NCBI GenBank assembly: GCA_021106995.1
Contig: JAIOTG010000015.1
Location: forward strand, 1-6,848
Direction: 5' to 3'
Length of the DNA: 6,848 bases
Source: a bacterium
GTDB taxonomy: Bacteria; Patescibacteriota; Patescibacteriia; Patescibacteriales; JAGXOH01
The notes beneath the pieces were generated by a model. The model saw only the letters and a list, made by a program, of their open reading frames with translations, ran no database searches and was not told the DNA's origin. The stretch's first letter is position 1. Every line of letters starts with the position of its first letter. The position numbers and the translations under genes are program-made. Positions 1-5,039 of the stretch are shown here, in pieces.

Positions 1-166
1 CTTCATCAGGATTAACTCCTAAATGAGGTTCTTTACCAAAAAATTCTTTTACTTTTTGCTGAACTAAAGGCATACGAGTCTGACCTCCTACCATAATAAC
101 TTCCTCTATATCTTTTATCTCAAATCCAGCATCTTTTAAAGCTTGTTTGCATGGTTCTAAGGTCTT
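1..166 (-). pseudogene. dnaK: DnaK continuation downstream of the in-frame stop, cut by window edge
   Basis: Reading on in the same frame after the TAA at 167-169 gives 55 codons with no further stop up to the window edge. They match the next part of the DnaK ATPase domain: [14 protein letters not shown], then [11 protein letters not shown], then EFFGKEP and VNPDE. These correspond to the family stretch around VGGxTRMP and VNPDEAVA. There is no insertion or deletion at the junction: LVGDLV, stop, KTLEPC aligns position for position with LVEDLV-N-RSIEPL of E. coli. The stop therefore replaces a single residue, most likely Glu (GAA to TAA). This piece has no plausible start of its own. It would be translated only by readthrough, or if the stop is a sequence error. 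The rest of dnaK, and perhaps dnaJ, would lie outside to the left. Confidence 0.85.
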
Positions 167-1090
167 TTATACTAAATCTCCTACTAAATCTTCTAAAGTA
201 GATCTGGTTAATTTTAAATCCAAATGTTTTGGACCTTCCTGATCACTGGTAATAAAAGGTTGGTTTATATCAGTCTCTTTATTGGATGAGAGTTCAATCT
301 TAGCCTTCTCAGCCGCTTCCTTAATTCTCTGAAGAGCCAAAGGATCTTTAGATAAATCAATACCTTGATCTTTTTTAAACTGCTCAACAATCCAATCAAC
401 TATTTTCTTATCAAAATCTTCTCCACCTAAATGAGTATCTCCGTTGGTTGATTTTACTTCCACAGTGTCTTTTGAAATATCCAAAATAGAAATATCAAAA
501 GTTCCACCACCTAAATCATAAACTGCTATTTGTTGTCCTTTTTTCTTATCAAAACCATAAGCCAAAGCAGCGGCAGTTGGCTCATTAACAATACGTTTAA
601 CCTCTAATCCTGCAATTTTACCAGCATCTTTAGTTGCCTGTCTTTGAGAATCATCAAAATAAGCAGGAACCGTAATAACAGCCTCTGTTATTTTCTCTCC
701 TAATTTTTCTTCAGCGTCAGCTTTTAACTTTGCTAAAATCATAGAAGAAATTTCTTCTGGAGAATATTCTTTGTCTCCCATTTTAACCTTTACACCTTTA
801 CCAGATTGAATAATCTCATAAGAAGAATTTTTTTTATCTTCTTGAACTTCCTCGTCATTAAAACCCCTGCCAATCAAACGTTTAACAGCAAAAATAGTGT
901 TTTTAGCATTAGTGACAGACTGTCTTTTAGCAGTTTGACCTACCAATCTCTCGCCACTTTTAGAAATGGCCACGATAGAAGGTGTGGTTCTGTTTCCTTC
1001 TGAATTTTCTAAAATTTTTGGTTTACCTCCTTCAATAATAGCCATGGCGCTATTAGTTGTTCCTAAATCTATTCCTAATATTTTTCCCAT
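167..1090 (-). CDS. dnaK: Hsp70 chaperone DnaK, N-terminal ATPase part, ended by an in-frame TAA
   Basis: DnaK is the cytosolic Hsp70 chaperone that binds and releases unfolded proteins in an ATP cycle with DnaJ and GrpE. This 307-residue frame holds most of the actin-like ATPase domain: IDLGTTNS at 7-14 (phosphate binding), the conserved Lys70 in [13 protein letters not shown] at 141-145, [12 protein letters not shown] at 168-179 and DLGGGTFD at 192-199. The start is clear because [10 protein letters not shown] aligns with the family N-terminus. The frame stops at TAA (167-169) within a conserved LVxDLV stretch, whereas family members run to about 600-640 residues. The codons beyond the stop continue DnaK in the same frame (see 1-166). 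The gene is last of the visible heat-shock operon, 87 bases after hsp20. No Shine-Dalgarno is seen, and a small hairpin sits just before ATG. As written, the product would lack part of the ATPase domain and the whole substrate-binding domain. Identity is certain; intactness is not. Confidence 0.95.
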   Translation of the reverse strand: MGKILGIDLGTTNSAMAIIEGGKPKILENSEGNRTTPSIVAISKSGERLVGQTAKRQSVTNAKNTIFAVKRLIGRGFNDEEVQEDKKNSSYEIIQSGKGVKVKMGDKEYSPEEISSMILAKLKADAEEKLGEKITEAVITVPAYFDDSQRQATKDAGKIAGLEVKRIVNEPTAAALAYGFDKKKGQQIAVYDLGGGTFDISILDISKDTVEVKSTNGDTHLGGEDFDKKIVDWIVEQFKKDQGIDLSKDPLALQRIKEAAEKAKIELSSNKETDINQPFITSDQEGPKHLDLKLTRSTLEDLVGDLV

Positions 1091-1091
1091 A

Positions 1092-1109
1092 AATCATTGT
1101 TTAATGATT
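1092..1109 (-). promoter_or_regulatory. Small hairpin directly before the dnaK start codon
   Basis: A perfect inverted repeat (AATCATT, loop of four, AATGATT) ends one base before the dnaK ATG at 1088-1090. In the mRNA it would place a seven-pair, mostly A-U stem in the ribosome landing site. Such a weak stem in front of a heat-shock gene could act as a simple RNA thermometer that melts with heat, but in this AT-rich sequence a 7-base repeat can arise by chance. The repeat is seen directly; the function is inference. Confidence 0.35.
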
Positions 1110-1177
1110 CCCGTATATTTAAATTCCAGGTTCATTAATTTACTTAATTATTTTTTTATCAATAAAACACTTCTATT

Positions 1178-1618
1178 TTAATTTTTATTATTTTTATTAT
1201 TAATCTTAATTGTTTTAGTTTTAATCGCCTTAACTTTAGGAATAATAACTTTTAAAACTCCATCCTCAGCTACGGCCTTTGCCTTGTCACCATCTACAGA
1301 GGCAGGCAAAGCAATGTGTCTATAAAAACTTCCTCTCCTAATTTCTTTTCTGTAATAATTTTTATCCTCCACTTCATTTTTCTTCTCACTTTCTCCTTTA
1401 ATTATTAAAATATCATTCTCAATAGACAAATCAACTTTTTCAAGATCAATTCCAGCTAATTGAATTTCAATAACCGTATCATTTTTATCTTCATAAACAT
1501 CTACAGCTGGAGTAAAAATATGACTATTGTCTCTTAGACTTGGCATAAAATCAGAAAAGGTTTTATCCATATCTTCAAAGCTATCCAAAAAAGGATTCCA
1601 TCTTACTAATTTACTCAT
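1178..1618 (-). CDS. Small heat-shock protein (Hsp20/alpha-crystallin family)
   Basis: This is a 146-residue ATP-independent holdase that binds unfolding proteins in the cytosol as large oligomers and hands them to DnaK. The N-terminus WNPFLDSFEDMDKTFSDF is typical of bacterial class A Hsp20. The alpha-crystallin domain spans about 36-128 (TPAVDVYEDKNDTVIEIQLAG, then LIIKGESE) and ends with the hallmark GVL motif AVAEDGVLKVIIPK at 115-128. The C-terminal tail carries an IxI motif (IKI, 137-139) used to dock neighbouring subunits. The length is normal for the family. The gene sits between grpE and dnaK, 81 bases after grpE, and probably belongs to the HrcA-controlled transcript. Its leader holds an imperfect hairpin that masks the weak GAGAAA purine run nine bases before ATG. 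TAA stop. Family assignment is secure; the specific gene name is not. Confidence 0.95.
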   Translation of the reverse strand: MSKLVRWNPFLDSFEDMDKTFSDFMPSLRDNSHIFTPAVDVYEDKNDTVIEIQLAGIDLEKVDLSIENDILIIKGESEKKNEVEDKNYYRKEIRRGSFYRHIALPASVDGDKAKAVAEDGVLKVIIPKVKAIKTKTIKINNKNNKN

Positions 1619-1623
1619 ATTTT

Positions 1624-1668
1624 GCTATTTCTCGTTTAACATCGCCTATATTTATTTTAACGAAAAGC
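1624..1668 (-). promoter_or_regulatory. Imperfect hairpin in the hsp20 leader, possible RNA thermometer
   Basis: In the mRNA the 12-base arm GCUUUUCGUUAA (1657-1668) can pair fully with UUAAACGAGAAAUAGC (1624-1639) if four bases in the second arm bulge out. The loop is 17 bases. The second arm holds GAGAAA (1628-1633), the only purine-rich, Shine-Dalgarno-like run before the hsp20 ATG, at nine bases spacing. A bulged stem over the ribosome site is the general design of ROSE-type thermometers known upstream of hsp20 genes. The pairing is seen; regulation by temperature is inference. Confidence 0.4.
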
Positions 1669-1699
1669 TAAACAAAAAATCTTAATTTATATATTTAAT

Positions 1700-2203
1700 T
1701 TATTTATTTTCCTTTTTATCATCATCCTCTAAAACAACCTTGGCAGGGATTATAATTTTACCTTTAAGCGCATATCCCGATCTAATCTCTTTCTTTACAT
1801 ATTCACCTTCTCCCTCAATAGCTTCCATAATTTTAGGATTAAACTTTTTTTCTTCAGTCTTAATCTCCTCAATTCCATTATCAGTTAAGACTTCTCTGAA
1901 CTGCTTAACTACATATCTAACACCCTCTACCCATTTACTATCATTTTCTTCTTCACTTGTATGTTCTAATGCTATTTTTAAATTATCAAACACTGGAATA
2001 AACTCTTCAATTAATTTTTCATTAGAATATTTAATAAGTTCTTCTTTCTCGCGGACTTGTCTTTTTAATAAATTCTGATAATCAGCCAAAGCTCTTTGAT
2101 ATTTTTCTTTAAGCTCATCTCTTTCACTTCTTAATCTTTTTATATCTTTCTTAGAACTTTTATCTTTTGACTTTTGGTGATCTTTTTGTTTTTTATTCTC
2201 CAT
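1700..2203 (-). CDS. grpE: Nucleotide exchange factor GrpE
   Basis: GrpE releases ADP from DnaK so that the chaperone can rebind ATP. The 167 residues show the family layout. A Lys/Glu-rich N-terminus is followed by a long coiled-coil helix (about 20-65) containing RALADYQNLLKRQVREKEE, which matches the conserved ADYxNxxKR stretch. Helical-bundle segments (about 66-110) follow, then the C-terminal beta domain with FNPKIMEAIE (121-130) and SGYALKGKIIIPAKVVLE (142-159), equivalent to the family GYxLxxRxLRPAxVxV. The usual Arg before the PA is replaced by Ile (IIIPAKV), a mild variation. The gene lies 20 bases after hrcA and before hsp20, so it should be cotranscribed from the CIRCE promoter. 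No Shine-Dalgarno precedes ATG. TAA stop. Confidence 0.96.
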   Translation of the reverse strand: MENKKQKDHQKSKDKSSKKDIKRLRSERDELKEKYQRALADYQNLLKRQVREKEELIKYSNEKLIEEFIPVFDNLKIALEHTSEEENDSKWVEGVRYVVKQFREVLTDNGIEEIKTEEKKFNPKIMEAIEGEGEYVKKEIRSGYALKGKIIIPAKVVLEDDDKKENK

Positions 2204-2223
2204 AAGTTAAACTTAATAATTTT

Positions 2224-2931
2224 TTACTTATTTATCTTGTTAAAAATATAATTAACTAACGAAACATTTTTTTCATAATCCATTCTTAAAGGTCCTAAAA
2301 TTCCAAATAAACCCTTCTTTTTTCCTATTTTATACTTAGATAAAACCGTACTACAAAAATCACCAAAAGGATTTGAAGAACCAATTAAAACGCTCGTCTT
2401 CATCTGTGTATCCTCAAAAATATCGTTAATTATCTCATCCATTTGATCAATCACAATAGAAATATCGAGAATAGAACCAGTTTGATGAAACTCGGGTTGT
2501 TTTAAAAGATTTGATATACCGGTATAATAAAGGTTATTCTGGTTAAAAGCCCAAAAAACAGCACTATCAGAAATATCAGCTATAAGTTTAGCAGTTTTTT
2601 TAAAACCAAATTCATCTAAATCTTTTAAAGAAGAGCTTAGTTCATTGGCTTCTTTTTTCTTTAAAACTTTTCCAATATTATCATCCCCTAACTCCGGAAA
2701 AAAAGAATTAACATAAAAACGAAATGCTTTCTCAGTGGGTATTCTACCGGCAGAAGTGTAGGGCTGTATAATAAGGTCGTCATTTTCCAAATCAGCCATT
2801 ATGTTTCTCACCGTGGCAGGAGAAATCTCTAAATTATATTTCTCAACCAAAACATTTGAACCCACAGGTATTTTACTTCTTATGTGCTCCTTTATAATAG
2901 TAAACAAAATAAATCTTTTCCTGTCTTCCAT
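2224..2931 (-). CDS. hrcA: Heat-inducible transcription repressor HrcA, compact form
   Basis: HrcA dimers bind CIRCE operators and repress heat-shock genes; in characterised systems GroEL keeps HrcA active. The N-terminal winged helix (about 1-75) is highly conserved: ISPATVRNIMADLE (36-49) is the recognition region and QPYTSAGRIPT (56-66) the wing. The C-terminal half keeps the GAF-like landmarks GISNLLKQPEF (138-148), VLIGSSN (181-187), YKIGKKKGLFGILGPLRMDYE (200-220) and LVNYI. At 235 residues it is about 100 shorter than typical HrcA (about 340). The missing part falls between the winged helix and GISNLL, where the first GAF strands and the inserted dimerising domain normally lie. The wing and GPxRMDY motif are intact, so it is probably functional rather than decayed. 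It is first in the operon, 41 bases from its CIRCE operator, which indicates autoregulation. No Shine-Dalgarno is seen. TAA stop. Confidence 0.95.
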   Translation of the reverse strand: MEDRKRFILFTIIKEHIRSKIPVGSNVLVEKYNLEISPATVRNIMADLENDDLIIQPYTSAGRIPTEKAFRFYVNSFFPELGDDNIGKVLKKKEANELSSSLKDLDEFGFKKTAKLIADISDSAVFWAFNQNNLYYTGISNLLKQPEFHQTGSILDISIVIDQMDEIINDIFEDTQMKTSVLIGSSNPFGDFCSTVLSKYKIGKKKGLFGILGPLRMDYEKNVSLVNYIFNKINK

Positions 2932-2961
2932 GTATTAATAATTCTAAATCTTTTTTGTTAT

Positions 2962-2989
2962 ATTATCATTCTTAGCACTCGCTTGTCAA
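2962..2989 (-). promoter_or_regulatory. Sigma70-type promoter of the hrcA-grpE-hsp20-dnaK operon
   Basis: On the minus strand a perfect -35 TTGACA (2984-2989) and a -10 GATAAT (2962-2967) are separated by 16 bases. The predicted start of transcription near 2955 leaves a leader of about 25 bases before the hrcA ATG. The -35 box lies within the CIRCE loop, so bound HrcA would block RNA polymerase directly. Confidence 0.8.
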
Positions 2990-2998
2990 GAGTGCTAA
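2972..2998 (-). promoter_or_regulatory. CIRCE operator, HrcA binding site
   Basis: The site reads TTAGCACTC, nine bases, GAGTGCTAA. Both arms match the established CIRCE consensus at all 18 positions. It lies 41 bases upstream of hrcA and overlaps the -35 box and spacer of the operon promoter. This is strong evidence for HrcA-mediated repression of the operon. No second CIRCE was found before grpE, hsp20, dnaK or the divergent gene. Confidence 0.97.
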
Positions 2999-3008
2999 GA
3001 ATATAGCG

Positions 3009-3175
3009 ACATAAAAACACTAGAACACAAAAACGCCTAAATTAATTTATAAAATCATTGAGATTATTAAAGTTTAAATTTATAGCTATTAGCTTTTAGG
3101 ATTATTGAGATATTTAAATAACTTATAAATTACAGTGTATTATTTCAATGTTTCAATGCTCTCGTGTTTTTATGT
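3009..3175. repeat. Nested inverted repeats in the noncoding spacer
   Basis: Two sets of inverted arms are nested. The outer arms are ACATAAAAACAC (3009-3020) and GTGTTTTTATGT (3164-3175), extendable inward by three pairs after one mismatch. The inner arms are TAATTTATAA (3043-3052) and TTATAAATTA (3123-3132). The region also contains ATTGAGAT twice (3057-3064, 3104-3111), TTTCAATG twice in tandem (3143-3158), and a degenerate second copy of the outer arm (GAACACAAAAACGC, 3023-3036). No gene, tRNA or known RNA fits the spacer 3001-3190. It could be a small structured RNA, a decayed mobile fragment or AT-rich drift. The arms are seen directly; the meaning is open. Confidence 0.45.
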
Positions 3176-3190
3176 TCTTATGACGTGGTC

Positions 3191-3225
3191 TTGACTCTAT
3201 TTTTCATTGTTTTATCATATATAAT
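3191..3225 (+). promoter_or_regulatory. Candidate promoter for the small plus-strand gene
   Basis: TTGACT (3191-3196) resembles a -35 box, with TATCAT (3213-3218) 16 bases downstream as the matching -10. A perfect TATAAT also occurs at 3220-3225 but lacks a -35 at normal spacing. Either would place the transcript start about 20-35 bases before the ATG at 3258, so the A9/G9 tract would be transcribed. Confidence 0.45.
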
Positions 3226-3238
3226 ATATCTCTAAAGT

Positions 3239-3256
3239 AAAAAAAAAGGGGGGGGG
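3239..3256 (+). repeat. A9/G9 homopolymer tract abutting a start codon
   Basis: Nine A (3239-3247) are followed directly by nine G (3248-3256), one base before the ATG at 3258-3260. The tract is the only strongly purine-rich candidate ribosome site in the window. Poly-G runs of this length are prone to slippage in replication and to miscounting in sequencing, so the true length may vary. Confidence 0.75.
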
Positions 3257-3257
3257 A

Positions 3258-3521
3258 ATGAACATTTTAATTTCGAAAGAAGTAAAAAGCGACAAAGGAT
3301 TGGGAAAAAATAATCACGCGGTAACTTTTGCAAAAGATACCCAAGAAATAATAAATATTATCAGAGAAGGAGAATGTTTTGACATTATTATTGCTTGTGA
3401 AAAAAATCCTAAAATTTTAAAAAAATTATTAAAATTAATTTTAGAATCAAAAAATGGGACAGAACTAAGACTGTCCGATGACCATGTCGTGCCAATGCCA
3501 CTAGTGGCAACCTTGCCCTAA
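3258..3521 (+). CDS. Hypothetical 87-residue protein
   Basis: I do not recognise this protein. It has no signal peptide or membrane segment and looks cytosolic. By eye the order is strand (MNILIS), loop with GLGKNN, strand (HAVTFAK), helix (TQEIINIIREGE), strand (CFDIIIACE), helix (KILKKLLKLILESK), strand (ELRLS), and a tail VVPMPLVATLP. The stretch EIINIIREGECFDIIIA resembles a response-regulator receiver core, but the phosphate-accepting Asp and the usual first helix are absent, so a degenerate receiver or other small alpha/beta fold is only a guess. Reasons to think it is real: a plausible promoter, a purine tract before ATG, even codon use, a TAA stop, and a strong terminator just after. 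It is the only plus-strand gene here, divergent from hrcA and convergent with the ferredoxin gene. Confidence 0.7.
   Translation: MNILISKEVKSDKGLGKNNHAVTFAKDTQEIINIIREGECFDIIIACEKNPKILKKLLKLILESKNGTELRLSDDHVVPMPLVATLP
3496..3509. repeat. 14-base perfect palindrome in the 3' end of the small gene
   Basis: TGCCACTAGTGGCA reads the same on both strands and falls within the last codons (Met-Pro-Leu-Val-Ala) of the 87-residue gene, 12 bases before its stop. It is more GC-rich than its surroundings. It could be a protein-binding dyad, or simply how this peptide is encoded. As RNA it lacks a free loop, so it is not itself a terminator. Confidence 0.5.
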
Positions 3522-3532
3522 AAATCTAAACA

Positions 3533-3564
3533 AAAAACCCTGATTTCTGATAATCAGGGTTTTT
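3533..3564. terminator. Bidirectional intrinsic terminator
   Basis: The 13-base arms AAAAACCCTGATT and AATCAGGGTTTTT are perfectly complementary around a six-base loop. The stem ends in a T run on both strands, so it can stop the plus-strand gene that ends at 3521 and the minus-strand ferredoxin gene that ends at 3587. Convergent genes commonly share this arrangement. Confidence 0.92.
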
Positions 3565-3586
3565 AAATTTTAAAACAAATAAATTT

Positions 3587-3763
3587 TTACTCTATACTTA
3601 TAGACTCTACCGGACAAGCTGACTCAGCATTTTTAGCACACTCTAAATCATCCTCACTAATAACCTTAGCCTTACCGTCATCATCCATTCCAAAAACACT
3701 AGGACAAAGACCAACACAAGTGCCACACCCAATACAAGTTTCTTTATCAATCTTTATACTCAT
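3587..3763 (-). CDS. Small single-cluster [4Fe-4S] ferredoxin
   Basis: This 58-residue cytosolic electron carrier begins MSIKIDKETCIGCGTCVGLCP. Cysteines 10, 13 and 16 (CxxCxxC) and Cys50 (ACPVES) form the four ligands of one [4Fe-4S] cluster. Cys20 and Cys42 match the disulfide pair of the Pyrococcus/Thermotoga-type ferredoxins, whose pattern CPxVFxMxxxGKAxV and CAxxAxxACPVxxI is reproduced almost fully. There is no second cluster motif. Codons from ATG (3761-3763) to TAA (3587-3589) are open. A TATAAT (3776-3781) lies just before the start, but with no good -35 and only a few bases of leader. It may instead be read through from the permease gene 63 bases upstream, since no terminator is seen between them. 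The redox partner is not visible in the window. Confidence 0.93.
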   Translation of the reverse strand: MSIKIDKETCIGCGTCVGLCPSVFGMDDDGKAKVISEDDLECAKNAESACPVESISIE

Positions 3764-3826
3764 ATAAAAAAATTAATTATAATATTTTGATATTACACTT
3801 TTTATGAATTTAATACAAATTTAAAA

Positions 3827-5026
3827 TTATTTATATCTTAAAGCATTTAATGGATTTATTCTGGAAGCTTTTATTGATGGATAAATTCCGGTAACAAAAC
3901 CAACTATAGTTGAAAAGAATATAATAAAGAGAACAAACCAAGGAGGTTGATAAAATAAATCCAAAGACTGTCCCCCAAATTTCTGGGCTATAAAATTGAG
4001 TCCAAAATTAGACAAAAAACCAGCTAAATAACCGATAACCACACCGCCAACTCCTCCTAAAAATCCCATTAAAATAGATTCTAATAAAAACATTTTTATA
4101 ATATCATGGGTAGTTACCCCGATGGCACGCATTATTCCAATTTCGCTAATTCTCTCAAGAAGAGAAACTGTCATAGTGTTAAACATACCAATCGCAGATA
4201 CAGTTAAAGCGATTAAACCAAAAAGGGCTAAAACTATTTGCACTACTTTAAAAATCTGTTTAGCTTGATCTATGGTATCAGACAAGGACGAAACTAGAAA
4301 TCCTTTGGCAATAATCTTCTGTCTAACCATTTCCATATTAGACTCATCATCAACTTTTACTTTTAATAAATTAAAATTATCAATATTTAAATCATCTAAA
4401 GTCTTACCTGAAATAAATATATAGTTATCGTTATTATCTTCTACTACCCCTATAATTTTATATTTTTCCTCTCTATTTTTTATGTCTACTTCCTCATAAC
4501 CATCTTCGTCAATGTGGGTCAAAAACAAAGATATAGAAACTTCTTCGCCAATAATATCTTCCGGCTCCATATTAAAAAGCTTAGATCCAGCTGACGAAAT
4601 AACCGCTTCGTATTTATCATTAGAAGTTAAAGCTTGACCAAATTGAGTTAAAGTTCCATTTAATCTAAAGAAATTATTATCAACCGCCTTGACCATGCTA
4701 TTTGAAGTAATACTACCCATACTTATCTGACTAGATAAATTACTTACCGGACTCACCTCTTCCACGCTCTCAATATTTCTTATATCGCGAACATGCTCTT
4801 CTCTTAAAGACACGAGGTCAGATGAACCAGTTTGCACATCTAAACTTAAAAGTGAATCAGTGGTAGTAATTTGGCTCAAAATTAAATTCTGAAGTCCATA
4901 ACCTAAAGAAACAAGAAATAAAACGGCCCCAATACCAACTCCAACACCCAAAACAGTCAAAAACGTTCGAAGAGGTCTTGTCTTGAACATTCTGGTTGAT
5001 AATACTAATGAATCAATCAGTTTCAT
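3827..5026 (-). CDS. ABC transporter permease, MacB/FtsX family
   Basis: This is the membrane subunit of a type VII (MacB/LolCDE-like) ABC exporter, which typically acts by mechanotransmission on lipoproteins, peptides or antibiotics outside the membrane. The 399 residues show the family order. A first membrane segment (about 22-45) follows a basic N-terminus with RPLRTFLTVLGVGVGIGAV. A large extracytoplasmic domain (about 46-255) comes next, then three further membrane segments (about 259-287, 311-340, 362-383). The coupling stretch SEIGIMRAIGVTTHDI (294-309) contacts the ATPase, and the C-terminus PSIKASRINPLNALRYK is the usual FtsX-family ending. Length is normal for MacB-like permeases without a fused ATPase. 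It starts 13 bases after the ATPase gene, so the two are cotranscribed and should form one complex. No Shine-Dalgarno. The substrate cannot be told from the sequence. Confidence 0.93.
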   Translation of the reverse strand: MKLIDSLVLSTRMFKTRPLRTFLTVLGVGVGIGAVLFLVSLGYGLQNLILSQITTTDSLLSLDVQTGSSDLVSLREEHVRDIRNIESVEEVSPVSNLSSQISMGSITSNSMVKAVDNNFFRLNGTLTQFGQALTSNDKYEAVISSAGSKLFNMEPEDIIGEEVSISLFLTHIDEDGYEEVDIKNREEKYKIIGVVEDNNDNYIFISGKTLDDLNIDNFNLLKVKVDDESNMEMVRQKIIAKGFLVSSLSDTIDQAKQIFKVVQIVLALFGLIALTVSAIGMFNTMTVSLLERISEIGIMRAIGVTTHDIIKMFLLESILMGFLGGVGGVVIGYLAGFLSNFGLNFIAQKFGGQSLDLFYQPPWFVLFIIFFSTIVGFVTGIYPSIKASRINPLNALRYK

Positions 5027-5039
5027 ATTTTAAATTAAA

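Noticed and set aside
167..169. Reassignment of TAA to an amino acid
   Set aside because: All complete genes in the window end with TAA at the expected family C-termini, so TAA is a stop here.
160..172. Frameshift in dnaK
   Set aside because: Protein similarity continues in the same frame on both sides of the TAA, so no base was gained or lost.
1091..1177. Second CIRCE or separate strong promoter before dnaK
   Set aside because: No GCACTC/GAGTGC arms and no convincing -35/-10 pair in this AT-rich gap.
806..1181. Two plus-strand open frames opposite dnaK
   Set aside because: They are antisense to well-conserved dnaK codons, show no recognisable domain and have no ribosome site; shadows of the real gene.
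1740..2078. Plus-strand open frame of 112 codons opposite grpE
   Set aside because: Antisense to conserved GrpE sequence, with Ser/Leu-rich content typical of reverse-strand shadows of Lys/Glu-rich genes.
3141..3160. CRISPR-like repeat (TTTCAATG twice)
   Set aside because: Only two adjacent 8-base copies without spacers and no cas genes.
3781..3794. AATAT/ATATT inverted repeat after the permease gene as a terminator
   Set aside because: Only five A-T pairs with no following T run at the right position; too weak to support.
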